A stretch of DNA of 64,000 nucleotides from Sulfitobacter mediterraneus (GTDB taxonomy: Bacteria > Pseudomonadota > Alphaproteobacteria > Rhodobacterales > Rhodobacteraceae): positions 1,364,001 through 1,428,000 of the forward strand of contig NZ_CP069004.1 in NCBI RefSeq assembly GCF_016801775.1, written 5' to 3'. The notes under the pieces are model-generated. The model saw only the letters and a program-made list of their open reading frames with translations, did not search any database and was not told the DNA's origin. This document shows positions 52,566 to 62,921 of the stretch, in pieces. Both the position numbers and the translations under genes were made by a program. Within the stretch, counting starts at the first letter, position 1; the number at the start of each line of letters is the position of its first letter.

Positions 52566-53204
52566 TTAAAACACCCCTTGCCCAGCCGTCCCGAGTGTCA
52601 AAAGCACGATCGCCCCCCAATACAGCGGCCAGATCAGAACGTTGGCCCAGCGTTCGGCCCGGTCCCCCCGCGCCAAAACAAAGGTTTGCAATCCCAGCAG
52701 GGTATCGGAGGCCGCAAACGTCAATGCCCCCAAAACCACCAAAGGTTCTGCCGTCATAAGACCGCAGATGCCCATGGTGATGATAATACCTATATAAACA
52801 GCCACCGGCAGGCGCAGATCACCGGCATTGGGCAACAGCACGCGCACCATGACGCCCGCCAGAACCGCCAGACCAATGAGAAGTGCAATGGCCAGCGGCG
52901 CAGCCAGCTGGGCCGGATCAGGAACCAGATAGACAAAAAACACGGCAATCCACGCCAGATGTCCCAGCGCGAAGGCGATCAATCCCCCCAGAAACGCCTT
53001 GTCCCCCGGACGGGACAAAATCACATCACCAAGACTGCAAAGCGCCAAAGCCAGGGCAAGCGCGGGCAAACCCGCAAGCAGCGCCACAATCGCCAGAGGA
53101 AACACAGACAAGCCTTTGACAGCGCTCCGAAAAACGCTGCGGCCTTCGAACAGGGACAGCGCCCAATAGATCGCGGCGGCCGCCCCTGTCAGTGCCCAGA
53201 TCAA
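52566..53204 (-). CDS. YhhN-family lysoplasmalogenase
   Basis: 212 aa, about eight helices. [33 protein letters not shown] and the later DTLLGLQTFVL contain the conserved Asp residues of the TMEM86/YhhN hydrolases, which cleave the vinyl-ether bond of lysoplasmalogens. Plasmalogens are not expected in an aerobic alphaproteobacterium, so the true substrate may differ. Only 3 bp separate it from the NuoEF-type gene upstream. Confidence 0.87.
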   Translation of the reverse strand: MIWALTGAAAAIYWALSLFEGRSVFRSAVKGLSVFPLAIVALLAGLPALALALALCSLGDVILSRPGDKAFLGGLIAFALGHLAWIAVFFVYLVPDPAQLAAPLAIALLIGLAVLAGVMVRVLLPNAGDLRLPVAVYIGIIITMGICGLMTAEPLVVLGALTFAASDTLLGLQTFVLARGDRAERWANVLIWPLYWGAIVLLTLGTAGQGVF

Positions 53205-53207
53205 TCC

Positions 53208-54920
53208 TTAAATCTCGTCCGGGAAATGCTTCATCACCAGCCGGATCGGGTTTGGCGCCGCCTGTCCCAGACCGCAAATGGAGGCATCAACCATCGCTGT
53301 GCTCAATTCTTCCAGCAGCCCCTGATCCCAGCTGTCTTTCTGCATCAGCTTCACTGCCTTTTCGCAGCCTACCCGGCACGGTGTACATTGGCCGCAGCTT
53401 TCGTCCTCAAAGAACCGCAGCATATTCAGTGCCGCCGCCTTGGCCGAATCTTGATCGGACAGAACCACCACCGCAGCGGAGCCGATGAAGGATCCATGGG
53501 GCTGCAACGTGTCGAAATCCAAGGGGATGTCATTCATCGACGCAGGCAGCAGTCCCGAAGACGGCCCACCCGGCTGATAGGCCTTGAAGCTGTGACCGCT
53601 CGCCATGCCGCCGCAGGCCTCGATAATATCGGTGATGGTTGATCCGGCGGGCAGCAGATACATCCCCGGATTGGCCACACGGCCCGACACGGAATAGCTG
53701 CGCAGCCCTTTGCGGCCGTTTTTTTCGGTGGACGACAGAACCTCCGGCCCTTCCCGGCAAATCCGCGCAACCCAATGGAGTGTTTCGACGTTGTGCACCA
53801 ATGTCGGTTTGCCAAAAATTCCGACCTGCGCCACAAATGGCGGGCGGTGGCGTGGCATGCCGCGTTTGCCTTCGATGCTTTCGATCATCGCGCTTTCTTC
53901 GCCGCAGATATAGGCGCCAGCGCCGCGGCGCAGATCGATATAGCCCGGCTTGACGATCCCGGCCTCTTCCAGCGCGGCGATCTCACGGCGCAGAATTTCC
54001 AGAACCGCGGGATATTCATCGCGCATGTAGATAAACGCTTTTTCCGCCTCAACGGCCCATGCGGCGATCAGCATGCCCTCAAGGAACAAATGCGGCGTGC
54101 GTTCCAGATACCAACGGTCCTTGAACGTGCCCGGCTCGCCTTCGTCGCCATTCACAGCAAGGTAACGTGTACCTGCGTTGGCGCGAACAAAGCCCCATTT
54201 CTTGCCTGACGGGAAACCAGCCCCGCCCAGACCGCGCAAGCCAGAGGCCAGCACTTTTTCCTGCACCTCTTCCCAATTGCCATTGTCGCGCAGGTCTTTG
54301 AAGGTTTCATAGCCGCCGGTGGCGGCATAGGCATCAAAGGTTTCATAATCGGGCAGATGGGCGTGGGTGTCACTTGCAGCAATTGCGGCCTGCACCTTCT
54401 CGGGGGTCGCATTGTCGATATGATTGTGGCCCAGTTCCAGCACTGGCGCGGTGTCGCAGCGGCCCATGCAGGGCGCCCGCAGAACGCGGACCTCTGCCGG
54501 ATCAAGCCCGTCTTCAAGCGCCGCTTTCAGTTGTTGTGCGCCAGCCAGTTCACAAGACAGAGAATCGCATACGCGAATGGTCAGTGCGGGGGGCGGAGTT
54601 TCGCCCTCTTTGACCACATCGAAATGCGCATAAAAGGTTGCGACCTCGTAAATCTCCGCCATCGACAGGCGCATCTCTTCGGCCAGCGCCCGGATATGCG
54701 CGGCAGACAAATGCCCGTATTTGTCTTGAATCAGGTGCAAATGCTCAATCAGCAGATCCCGGTCGCGGCTTTTCCCGTCAAGCAGCGCACGCACCTCATC
54801 CCAGGCCTGATCCTCAAGCTGGCGGCCCTTGGTGTGACGGCGGCCCTTGCCTTTGCCGGACTTCCAGACGCCTTTTTTCGGCCCGTCGCCTGCGGTCTTG
54901 GTGTTCTCATCCAGCGCCAT
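53208..54920 (-). CDS. NuoE-NuoF fusion, formate-dehydrogenase-type NAD-reducing subunit
   Basis: 570 aa. Residues ~35-185 are NuoE/HoxE-like with the [2Fe-2S] ligands C118, C123, C151 and C155. Residues ~200-560 are NuoF-like: FMN/NAD loops GLGGAGFPSGKKW and VNGDEGEPGTFKDRWYLE, GAGAYICGEESAMIESIEGKRG, and [4Fe-4S] ligands C509, C512, C515 and C549. The fused form is the beta subunit of NAD-dependent formate dehydrogenases rather than complex I. The first ~30 residues are basic and may be disordered. No catalytic (molybdenum) subunit is adjacent: upstream is a divergent AlkB-type gene, downstream a YhhN gene. Confidence 0.85.
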   Translation of the reverse strand: MALDENTKTAGDGPKKGVWKSGKGKGRRHTKGRQLEDQAWDEVRALLDGKSRDRDLLIEHLHLIQDKYGHLSAAHIRALAEEMRLSMAEIYEVATFYAHFDVVKEGETPPPALTIRVCDSLSCELAGAQQLKAALEDGLDPAEVRVLRAPCMGRCDTAPVLELGHNHIDNATPEKVQAAIAASDTHAHLPDYETFDAYAATGGYETFKDLRDNGNWEEVQEKVLASGLRGLGGAGFPSGKKWGFVRANAGTRYLAVNGDEGEPGTFKDRWYLERTPHLFLEGMLIAAWAVEAEKAFIYMRDEYPAVLEILRREIAALEEAGIVKPGYIDLRRGAGAYICGEESAMIESIEGKRGMPRHRPPFVAQVGIFGKPTLVHNVETLHWVARICREGPEVLSSTEKNGRKGLRSYSVSGRVANPGMYLLPAGSTITDIIEACGGMASGHSFKAYQPGGPSSGLLPASMNDIPLDFDTLQPHGSFIGSAAVVVLSDQDSAKAAALNMLRFFEDESCGQCTPCRVGCEKAVKLMQKDSWDQGLLEELSTAMVDASICGLGQAAPNPIRLVMKHFPDEI

Positions 54921-55089
54921 GATCTACCCTTTTTGTGCATTGGTTGGCGCATCTCTAACAAATCCTTAGGGGCGGGCACGATAAAAAAGCGACAATTCCA
55001 TCGCAGTTTGCGCGGGCGGCGGGCGATAAGTGTGATTGTGCCGCCCGCGCCGCCGCGCCAGAATAGCCGCAGTTGAGGAGAGCCGTTTC

Positions 55090-56112
55090 GTGTTGTGGTA
55101 TGCCATCGCCAGCCTGACCCCTGCGGCGTTTCTGGGGGCCGCCTGCCTGTGGGGAGGGATATGGCCGTTGCTGGCATTGCTGTCGGTGACCGGCGCTGTG
55201 TATTTTATGGATCGCCTGAACCGGCTGTTGCCAGACACGCAAAGCTCCGGTCTCTGGCTGTCTTACCTCTTGGCTGCCGCGCATTTTTTGCTGCTGTGGT
55301 TGGGGGTTATCGCGCTTTCCTCAGACAATCCACTAAATCTCACCGGCAAAATCATGACCTTTGCCGCATTGGGGCTGTTCTTGGGTCAGGTGTCCAATTC
55401 CAATGCGCATGAGTTGATCCACACCAGGGCGCGCTTGCCCCGCCGCTTGGGTGCCTTGATCTTTTGCACCTTGGGCCACGGGCACCATGTCTCGGCGCAT
55501 CTGCATGTCCATCACATCCACGCCGCCACAAACGGCGATCCGAATTCGGCCAGATTGGGCGAAGGGTTCTGGCAGTTCTGGTTGCGGGCCGCACCGGCAG
55601 AATTTGTCGCTGGCCTGAGGGCTGAGAGCCGCAGACATCAAGGCAAGCCGCTGCGCCACCCTTATTGGCTGTGGATCGGCGGAGCAGCGGTCAGCCTGCT
55701 CTTGTCCTATGCAATTGCGGGAACGAGCGGGCTGTTGATCCATGTGGCCTTGGCCGCCTATGCGCAATGGCAATTGCTTTTGTCCGATTATGTCCAACAC
55801 TACGGGCTACGCCGTGCAATCCTGCCAGGGGGCAAACCCGAACCCATGGGCCCGCAGCACAGCTGGAATGCGCCGCAATGGTATTCTTCTGCGATGATGC
55901 TGAACGCACCGCGCCATTCGGATCACCACCTGCGCCCTGCCCGCCCGTTTCCGGCGCTCCAGGTGACGCCGGACACCATGCCAGTGCTGCCACGGTCCCT
56001 GCCTGTTATGGCCAGCATCGCGCTGATCCCGCCCATCTGGCGCCGGATCATGGATCATCGCGCTGCCCGTTGGCAAAATGCGGCTTCTGCCGATCAGAGG
56101 GCTGGTCGATGA
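55090..56112 (+). CDS. AlkB/fatty-acid-desaturase superfamily membrane hydroxylase
   Basis: 340 aa from GTG 55090, with GAGGAG at 8 bases. An integral membrane di-iron enzyme: His boxes HELIH (107-111), HLHVHH (137-142) and HSDHH (276-280), and NAPQHS..APRHSDHH as in alkane 1-monooxygenases. About six helices. Likely hydroxylates alkanes, terpenes or other long hydrophobic chains; no rubredoxin gene is adjacent, but a ferredoxin lies at 60.3 kb. The small secreted protein gene overlaps its stop (ATGA at 56109), or starts 27 bp after it. Confidence 0.87.
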   Translation: MLWYAIASLTPAAFLGAACLWGGIWPLLALLSVTGAVYFMDRLNRLLPDTQSSGLWLSYLLAAAHFLLLWLGVIALSSDNPLNLTGKIMTFAALGLFLGQVSNSNAHELIHTRARLPRRLGALIFCTLGHGHHVSAHLHVHHIHAATNGDPNSARLGEGFWQFWLRAAPAEFVAGLRAESRRHQGKPLRHPYWLWIGGAAVSLLLSYAIAGTSGLLIHVALAAYAQWQLLLSDYVQHYGLRRAILPGGKPEPMGPQHSWNAPQWYSSAMMLNAPRHSDHHLRPARPFPALQVTPDTMPVLPRSLPVMASIALIPPIWRRIMDHRAARWQNAASADQRAGR

Positions 56113-56138
56113 GGCCGGTTTCTGACAATCATTGGCCC

Positions 56139-56534
56139 ATGAGATACATCGCTTTGATCTTTGCCGCCTTCACCGCTCTGCCCGCCGCAGCGCAGGATCT
56201 GATGACAGCCGCTGAATTTGACCGCTACACCAAGGGCAAGACACTGTTCTATGGCCGCGATGGCGCGGCTTATGGGGCCGAGGTCTATCTGGAAAACCGC
56301 CGGGTGCGCTGGTCCTTTCTGGACGGGCAATGCAAGGACGGGGAATGGTATGAAGAGGCCGGGCTGATCTGTTTTGTCTATGAGGACAACCCTGACCCGC
56401 AATGCTGGTCCTTCACCGAGGGCAGCGGCGGACTGGTCGCGCGGTTTGAAAACAATCCCCTGACAACAGAGCTTTACGAGGCGCAGGACGTGGGTGAAGA
56501 GATGGTTTGCCTAGGCCCAAAGGTCGGCGTCTAA
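56139..56534 (+). CDS. Small secreted protein of unknown function
   Basis: 131 aa from ATG 56139, a clean signal peptide (MRYIALIFAAFTALPAAAQ). ATG 56109, ten codons earlier, overlaps the AlkB stop and has a better ribosome site (AGAGG), so translation may begin there. Mature part: DLMTAAEFDRYTKGKTLFYGRDG, YLENRRVRWSFLDGQCKDGEWYEE, three Cys, ends in GEEMVCLGP. The pattern recurs in Rhodobacteraceae exported proteins of no known role. Periplasmic location inferred. Confidence 0.72.
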   Translation: MRYIALIFAAFTALPAAAQDLMTAAEFDRYTKGKTLFYGRDGAAYGAEVYLENRRVRWSFLDGQCKDGEWYEEAGLICFVYEDNPDPQCWSFTEGSGGLVARFENNPLTTELYEAQDVGEEMVCLGPKVGV

Positions 56535-56548
56535 GGGCCGCAGGCGGA

Positions 56549-58096
56549 TTAAAGCAGCGTCCCCTGCTCCGGTGCGGGTGGCGGCGGGGTTTTCTTCTTG
56601 GCCGGGGCTTTGCCGCCAACCTCAACCCGCCCATCGGCAAATTCGATCTCAAGCGTTGTTGCTTTTTTCGCCGCGGCTTTGCCCGTGATCACCGCCCCAT
56701 CGCCCCGCACCACGGCATAGCCCCGCGCCAGGGTGGATTTGTAGCTCAGCGTTTCGCGCAGCCGGTCCAAGGCGTCGATCTTTTGCCGCCAATTGCGGGT
56801 CTGCCGTTGCCCCGCTTCGGACAGGCGCAGGCTGATCTGGGCAAGAGTCCCCGACTTGCGCTGGTGATCCTGCGCCAAGGCTTCGGGCCGAAACGCCTTT
56901 GCGCGGGCCTCATAACGGTCGCGCTTGGCCGCGATGGTGCGCAAGAGCGCCGGATCAAGGCGCGTCGCCAATCCCGCCAACCTGCGCCGGTCATTGTCCA
57001 TTAGCCGATTCAAGGTCGCTGGCCGCAACGATCCTGACACATCCGCGAGCCGCACCCGCCGCCGTTGCACCCCGGCGATCAGCGCCGGTTCCAGTTTCTC
57101 TGCCGCGCGGTCAAGCCGCTGTCGCGGGCCATCCAGCAAGGTCTCGGGGCGTGGCAAGGCACGGGCCATGTCGCGCAGCCGTTGGCCCCGCCGGGTCAAT
57201 CCCTGGCTCAGCATCTGGCCCATGCGGGCCTCTTGGGTCTCCAGCCAAGCGGCCAATTCGTGCCGGACCGGCACCGCCAGTTCTGCCGCCGCCGTTGGAG
57301 TTGGGGCGCGTTTGTCCGACACAAAGTCGATCAGGGTGGTGTCGGTTTCATGCCCCACCGCCGAGATCAGGGGAATCTGCGAGGCGGCTGCAGCCCGCGC
57401 CACACTTTCCTCGTTAAAACCCCAAAGATCCTCGACCGACCCGCCGCCCCGCGCAACGATCAGCAAATCGGGCCGTGGCAGCGCCCCGCCCGGTGTCAGC
57501 GCATTGAAGCCTTCGATTGCGCGGACCACCTCGGGCGCACATTTGGCCCCCTGCACCGCCACCGGCCAGATCAGCACCTTGCGCGGAAACCGATCCCGCA
57601 GCCTGTGCAGGATGTCGCGGATGACCGCGCCGGAGGGCGAGGTCACAACGCCTATAATTTCAGGCAGGTAAGGCAAGGGCCGCTTGCGGGCGGGGTCAAA
57701 CAACCCTTCTGCCGCCAGCATTTTCTTGCGTTTCTCCAAAAGCGCCATCAAGGCGCCCATGCCTGCCGGTTTGATATCTTCGATGACGATCTGGTACTTG
57801 GACTGCCCGCCAAAGGTGGTGACGCGCCCGGTCGCCACGACCTCCATCCCCTCTTCGGGCTGGGTTTCCAGCTTGGCGCTGACCCCTTTCCAGATCACGC
57901 CGGATATGACCGATTTGTCGTCTTTAAGGTCCAGATAGATATGCCCGGACCGGGGGCGGCTGACCCGTCCCACTTCGCCGCGGATGCGCACATGGCCAAA
58001 TTCGCCCTCGATCACACGCTTGATCGCGCCTGACAGTTCGGTGACCGAAAATTCGGGGCTGTTCAGCCCGTCCTGGGGATCGTCGATCAGGTCCAT
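56549..58096 (-). CDS. xseA: Exodeoxyribonuclease VII large subunit
   Basis: 515 aa from ATG 58096 ([10 protein letters not shown]). Degrades single-stranded DNA with XseB. OB-fold at 20-120 ([24 protein letters not shown]), catalytic domain with [12 protein letters not shown] (here VVTSPSGA), [31 protein letters not shown], a coiled-coil region (about 290-440), and the C-terminal TLARGYAVV segment. It ends in a Lys/Pro-rich tail. xseB is not adjacent. Divergent from purD, 96 bp apart. Confidence 0.95.
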   Translation of the reverse strand: MDLIDDPQDGLNSPEFSVTELSGAIKRVIEGEFGHVRIRGEVGRVSRPRSGHIYLDLKDDKSVISGVIWKGVSAKLETQPEEGMEVVATGRVTTFGGQSKYQIVIEDIKPAGMGALMALLEKRKKMLAAEGLFDPARKRPLPYLPEIIGVVTSPSGAVIRDILHRLRDRFPRKVLIWPVAVQGAKCAPEVVRAIEGFNALTPGGALPRPDLLIVARGGGSVEDLWGFNEESVARAAAASQIPLISAVGHETDTTLIDFVSDKRAPTPTAAAELAVPVRHELAAWLETQEARMGQMLSQGLTRRGQRLRDMARALPRPETLLDGPRQRLDRAAEKLEPALIAGVQRRRVRLADVSGSLRPATLNRLMDNDRRRLAGLATRLDPALLRTIAAKRDRYEARAKAFRPEALAQDHQRKSGTLAQISLRLSEAGQRQTRNWRQKIDALDRLRETLSYKSTLARGYAVVRGDGAVITGKAAAKKATTLEIEFADGRVEVGGKAPAKKKTPPPPAPEQGTLL

Positions 58097-58192
58097 GCAG
58101 ATTGTGTCCTTATGTCCGCCTGCGCCGCCTTGTCTCGGGGCTTTGCCCAGCTTAGAACGCCAGCACGCAGAGGCCAAGGGAGCAAGAGCGCG

Positions 58193-59458
58193 ATGAACAT
58201 CCTAATTCTGGGCAGCGGTGGACGCGAACATGCATTGGCCTGGGCGGTGATGCAGAACCCTAAATGTGACAAACTCATTGTCGCGCCCGGAAACGCAGGC
58301 ATCGAAGCAATTGCCGATTGCGCCAGCTTTGACATCATGGACGGTGCCGTGGTGGTCGGGTTTTGCGAAGAGAACAGTATTGATTTTGTGATCGTCGGCC
58401 CCGAGGCGCCCCTGGCCGCCGGTGTGGCCGACGATCTGCGCAGCGCCGGTTTCAAGGTGTTTGGCCCTTCGGCAGGTGCGGCGGAGCTGGAAGCGTCCAA
58501 AGCTTTTACCAAAGAGATTTGTGACGCCTGCAACGCCCCAACGGCGGCCTATGGTCATTTCACCGATGCTGCCGCCGCGCGGGCCTATGTCGCCGCGCAG
58601 GGCGCACCAATTGTGATCAAGGCTGACGGTCTGGCCGCAGGCAAAGGTGTGATCATCGCCATGACCGATGCCGAAGCACTGGCGGCGGTGGACGAAATGT
58701 TTGACGGCTCCTTTGGCGCGGCGGGCGCAGAGGTGGTGATCGAGGAGTTCATGGAAGGTGAAGAGGCTTCGTTCTTTGTCCTGTGTGACGGCGAAGAGGT
58801 GCTGCCCATCGGCACCGCCCAAGACCACAAACGCGTGGGCGAAGGCGACACCGGCCCGAACACCGGCGGCATGGGCGCCTATTCCCCCGCGCCGGTTTTG
58901 ACCGACGCGATTGCGCAAAAGGCGCTGGACGAGATCATTCGCCCGACCATGGCCGAAATGGCCAAACGCGGCACGCCCTATCAGGGGGTGCTTTATGCCG
59001 GGCTGATGATCAAGGATGGCCAGCCGCGTTTGGTGGAATACAATGTGCGCTTTGGTGATCCGGAATGTCAGGTGTTGATGATGCGGCTGGGGGCGCAGGC
59101 CTTTGACCTGATCCAGGCCGCCGCAGAAGGGCGGCTGGACGAAATGCGCGTCAACTGGGCCGAGGATCATGCCATTACGGTTGTGATGGCGGCGGAGGGT
59201 TATCCCGGTAGCTATGACAAGGGATCGGTAATCAACGGTTTGGACAACATGCCGGAAGACAGCGCCAATATGGTGTTTCACGCGGGCACAGCCCTGAAAG
59301 ACGGGGCGGTCATTGCCACGGGCGGACGGGTCTTGAACGTCACGGCGCGCGGAGCCTCTTTGGTCGAGGCACAGGCGCGGGCCTATAAGATGGTGGATGG
59401 GATTGACTGGCCCGAAGGGTTCTGCCGCCGAGATATCGGCTGGCGGGCTTTGGGGTAA
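58193..59458 (+). CDS. purD: Phosphoribosylamine-glycine ligase (GARS)
   Basis: 421 aa. Second step of purine synthesis. [17 protein letters not shown] (N-domain), ATP-grasp core ([56 protein letters not shown]) and a C-terminal domain. ATG 58193 begins exactly at the family N-terminus; upstream codons overlap the xseA promoter side. Monocistronic, followed by a hairpin and the dispersed intergenic element. Confidence 0.97.
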   Translation: MNILILGSGGREHALAWAVMQNPKCDKLIVAPGNAGIEAIADCASFDIMDGAVVVGFCEENSIDFVIVGPEAPLAAGVADDLRSAGFKVFGPSAGAAELEASKAFTKEICDACNAPTAAYGHFTDAAAARAYVAAQGAPIVIKADGLAAGKGVIIAMTDAEALAAVDEMFDGSFGAAGAEVVIEEFMEGEEASFFVLCDGEEVLPIGTAQDHKRVGEGDTGPNTGGMGAYSPAPVLTDAIAQKALDEIIRPTMAEMAKRGTPYQGVLYAGLMIKDGQPRLVEYNVRFGDPECQVLMMRLGAQAFDLIQAAAEGRLDEMRVNWAEDHAITVVMAAEGYPGSYDKGSVINGLDNMPEDSANMVFHAGTALKDGAVIATGGRVLNVTARGASLVEAQARAYKMVDGIDWPEGFCRRDIGWRALG

Positions 59459-59464
59459 ACATCT

Positions 59465-59488
59465 TCGGATCGGGCTTTGCCGATCCGA
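59465..59488 (+). terminator. Hairpin after purD
   Basis: TCGGATCGG (59465-59473) pairs perfectly with CCGATCCGA (59480-59488), loop GCTTTG, 6 bp after the purD stop. No T tract follows; the intergenic element comes next. Confidence 0.55.
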
Positions 59489-59494
59489 CCGGAC

Positions 59495-59542
59495 GGGGGG
59501 CCAGCCCCCCGCACCCCCCGGAATATTTAGGGCCAAAAAGGG
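59495..59542 (-). repeat. Dispersed GC-rich intergenic element, copy 2
   Basis: Minus-strand reading: CCCTTTTTGGCCCTAAATA, CCGGGGGG, GGGGGGCTGGCCCCCC. Same blocks as 5766-5813 in inverted orientation, this time between convergent genes, directly against the stop codon of the FG-GAP-like gene. Confidence 0.7.
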
Positions 59543-60267
59543 TCAGTTACAGGCAAGCGCGGCGCGAAAGCTTTTGCGTCCCTTGTGCGGGCCGATGTCG
59601 CGTTTTTGCAGTTGGGTTCCGTCGAAAGTGACCGCCATCAGGCGCGACCAATCTGCGGTGGCGACGATCATTTCAGGTCTGTCATCGCAACTGCGAATGC
59701 CCCCTGCGATATCCGTCTCGCCAATACGGTGGTTGGTCAGGCCCGGCAGCGTGGCCACCTCTGCGAGCCGGTTGTCTTCGAACCGCCAGAGACGCAGGGT
59801 TTTGGCCAGATGGGGGCGGTCGATATAGGCCAGTTCGACCCTGCCGTCGCCGTCCAGATCCGCCGCGCCAATCGGGGCCAGCCAGCGGTTGCGAGTGCCG
59901 ATGAAGGGTGTCGCTGTCACGACGCCGTTTGCGTCGTAGATCGCCAGTCGCGCCCCTTTGGACAGATCGCTTTCGACAACCACAACCAACGGCGCACCTG
60001 CGCCAAGATCGGCAAGCCGGGGCGCGACATCCTCAAAAACGCGATGTTGGGGGAGACGCAGCAGGATCTGTCGGGCCGAGCAGTCAGTACAGTCCTTTAC
60101 CTTGAGCCGCAGCGCACCCCATTCGATCGCATCGCCAAGGATGCCATGGGTGTAGCGCGTGGTGGGCTCGGCATATTCCGCCGCAAGGATCGTCGGGGCG
60201 GGGCCAGCAATGGCCCCCTGCCCCAGAGTGAGCAGCAGCGCCAGAATACTCCGCTGCCACAGGCGCA

Positions 60268-60268
<1 letters not shown>
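59543..60268 (-). CDS. Secreted FG-GAP/VCBS-like repeat protein
   Basis: 241 aa. Signal peptide 1-21 (ending QGAIA). IGAADLDGDGRVELAYIDRP is a classic FG-GAP calcium-binding repeat; two weaker copies flank it (DVAPRLADLGAGAPLVVVVESD and ETDIAGGIRSCDDRPEMIVATADWS). Probably a small periplasmic beta-propeller fragment. CTDC suggests a disulfide. Its ATG shares the A of the ferredoxin TGA (TGATG), so they are co-translated. Confidence 0.8.
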
Positions 60269-60720
<452 letters not shown>

Positions 60721-60799
60721 TTAATAGGTCCGGACCCTAGGCAGGCGGCGGGAAAACCGCTAATCTGGGCCGAACCGCAGACCCAAGAGGCATTGGGCT

Positions 60800-61363
60800 A
60801 TGATACAGGCAACACCGCTCCGATGGCTCCGGCTGGCGGCCTTTGGGCTGGGCGGTGCTGTTGTTCTGGCGGGATGCGAAACCCAATATGCCGACAAGGG
60901 CCATGCCTATAGGGCAGAGCCCGGTGTCTACCAGGCCACCCGCAATGGCCCGGATGGCGCACCCCAAGGCAGTTGTTGGGGCCGCACAGTCAGCCCGGCG
61001 GTGATTGAAACGGTCACAGAGCAGGTGCAGGTGTCGCCGGCGCAATACAATCCTGATGGCAGCCTGCTGCGCCCGCCGTCATACCGCAGCGAAGCCCGGC
61101 AAATGATCGTCACGCCCCGTGTTGACAGTTGGTTCGAGACCCCCTGCGCCGAGGCTCTGACGCCGGATTTCATTGCATCGTTGCAGCGTGCACTTGCCGT
61201 GCGCCGTTATTACGAAGGGCCGATCACAGGGATATTGGACAAAAACACCCAAGCCGCCATTCGCGCCTTTCAGCGGACCACCGGTCCGGACAGCGGTGTG
61301 CTGTCGCTGGCCTCTGCGCGGCAACTGGGGTTGATCGCTGTGGACAGGACAACGTTGGAATAA
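60800..61363 (+). CDS. Peptidoglycan-binding lipoprotein
   Basis: 187 aa. Lipoprotein signal with lipobox LAGC (C26). Middle part with two Cys (GSCWG, ETPCAEA). C-terminal PG_binding_1 domain (about 118-180: FIASLQRALAVRRYYEGPITGILDKNTQAAIRAFQ). Likely anchored in a membrane and touching the cell wall, the second peptidoglycan-binding envelope protein of the window after that at 40 kb. Ends before a strong terminator shared with the convergent protease. Confidence 0.85.
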   Translation: MIQATPLRWLRLAAFGLGGAVVLAGCETQYADKGHAYRAEPGVYQATRNGPDGAPQGSCWGRTVSPAVIETVTEQVQVSPAQYNPDGSLLRPPSYRSEARQMIVTPRVDSWFETPCAEALTPDFIASLQRALAVRRYYEGPITGILDKNTQAAIRAFQRTTGPDSGVLSLASARQLGLIAVDRTTLE

Positions 61364-61388
61364 AGGCAAGACCAAGGGTCAGGTCCCA

Positions 61389-61418
61389 AAAAAGGGCGCC
61401 CCGCAGGACGCCCTTTTT
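61389..61418. terminator. Bidirectional intrinsic terminator
   Basis: AAAAAGGGCG (61389-61398) pairs with CGCCCTTTTT (61409-61418), loop of 10, T run on either strand, between convergent genes. Confidence 0.9.
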
Positions 61419-61445
61419 CATGAATGCGATTTGTCCTGCGCCCAA

Positions 61446-62921
61446 TCAGTCAGACAGGGTCAGCGCCACGAACCGTGGATCACCCGCGCGGCGCACCAAC
61501 ATCAACAGTGACTTGCGCCCTGCTTCCTTGGCCGCGTCCACACGCGCCTCCAACTCAGCGATGTTGGTGACCTTCTGTTGGCCCGCCTCGGTGATGATGT
61601 CACCTGCACGCAGACCTTTCTCAAAGGCCTCGGAGGTTTCATCCACTTCGGTCACGGCCAGACCGGCCATGTTCGCCTCAACACCCAGTTCCGAGCGCAG
61701 ATCGTCGGTGAGCGGTGCAAGGGTCAGACCCAGCACGGTTTTGCTTTGCGGTGCCGGCGTTTCTTGTTCCTGCGCAGGAGAGGATGACGCCCCGTCCGCA
61801 TCTTCGCGGCGGCCCAAAACAACCTTGATTGTCTGGCTTTTGCCCTCGCGCAGGACGGTCACCCGAACCGTTGCGCCCACAGGGCTGTTGCCCACCTGAC
61901 GAACGAGGCCGCGGGTATCGGCCACATCGACGCCATCGAAGGACAGGATCACATCACCTGTTTCAAGGCCTGCCTCTTTGGCGGGGCCATCCGGCACATC
62001 GGTGATCAGCGCACCTGCAGCGTTCTCGAGCCCCATGGCATCGGCCACATCATCGGTCACATCCTGAATGCGCACACCCAGCCAGCCCCGGCGGGTTTCG
62101 CCAAATTCCTTGAGCTGGTCCACCACACGGGTCACCACGTTGGAGGCCATGGAAAAGCCGATCCCGATAGAGCCGCCATTGGGCGACAGGATCGCCGTGT
62201 TCACGCCGATCACGTCACCGTCCATATTGAACAGCGGGCCGCCCGAATTGCCCCGGTTGATCGCCGCATCGGTCTGGATGTAATCGTCATAGGTGCCGGA
62301 CAGGGCCCGGTTACGGGCAGACACGATACCCGCAGAAACAGAGAACCCCTGCCCCAGCGGATTGCCCATGGCGATCACCCAGTCGCCCACACGGGCGGCG
62401 TCACTGTCACCGAACGATACAAACGGCAGCGGGGTTTCGGCCTCTACCTTGAGCAAGGCAATATCGGTGTTCGGATCCGTACCGATCACCTTGGCCTGCA
62501 GTTCTTCGCCAGAGAAAAATTCGATGGTGATCTCATCCGCCCCGTCGATGACGTGATTGTTGGTGACGACATAGCCGTCCTCCGAAATCACAAAGCCCGA
62601 CCCAAGTGCCGAGGACCGGCGTGGGCGGTTGCCATCACCGCGGTTGTTGCGGTCCTGGAAATCGCGGAAGAAATCCTCAAACGGCGATCCTTCGGGCACA
62701 ATGCCCTGCGGGCCGGTGCGGCCCTCGATCACGGTTGAAGTGGTGATATTGACCACCGAGGGGCTGATCTTTTCGGCCAGCGGCGCGAGGCTTTCGGGTT
62801 TGGCCAAGGCCATCGCCGCCTGCACCGTGAGAAAGATCAACGTCAAAAAGCTGAGGAAAAAGGCCTTGAACGCCAGCGTTTCCTGTATCGGGCTGGCTTG
62901 CACTTTTGCCTGTGACTGCAT
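61446..62921 (-). CDS. Do-family (DegP/DegQ) periplasmic serine protease
   Basis: 491 aa from ATG 62921 with CAGGAG 7-12 bases upstream; the frame runs 25 codons further. N-terminal signal/anchor (20-40), trypsin-like domain with the complete triad H123 (TNNHVIDG), D153 (NTDIALL) and S226 (RGNSGGP), and two PDZ domains (about 295-385 and 410-485). Degrades and refolds misfolded envelope proteins. The intact triad is a useful contrast with the inactive domain at 40 kb. Probably heat-shock controlled, but no clear RpoH or RpoE site was recognised. Confidence 0.94.
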   Translation of the reverse strand: MQSQAKVQASPIQETLAFKAFFLSFLTLIFLTVQAAMALAKPESLAPLAEKISPSVVNITTSTVIEGRTGPQGIVPEGSPFEDFFRDFQDRNNRGDGNRPRRSSALGSGFVISEDGYVVTNNHVIDGADEITIEFFSGEELQAKVIGTDPNTDIALLKVEAETPLPFVSFGDSDAARVGDWVIAMGNPLGQGFSVSAGIVSARNRALSGTYDDYIQTDAAINRGNSGGPLFNMDGDVIGVNTAILSPNGGSIGIGFSMASNVVTRVVDQLKEFGETRRGWLGVRIQDVTDDVADAMGLENAAGALITDVPDGPAKEAGLETGDVILSFDGVDVADTRGLVRQVGNSPVGATVRVTVLREGKSQTIKVVLGRREDADGASSSPAQEQETPAPQSKTVLGLTLAPLTDDLRSELGVEANMAGLAVTEVDETSEAFEKGLRAGDIITEAGQQKVTNIAELEARVDAAKEAGRKSLLMLVRRAGDPRFVALTLSD

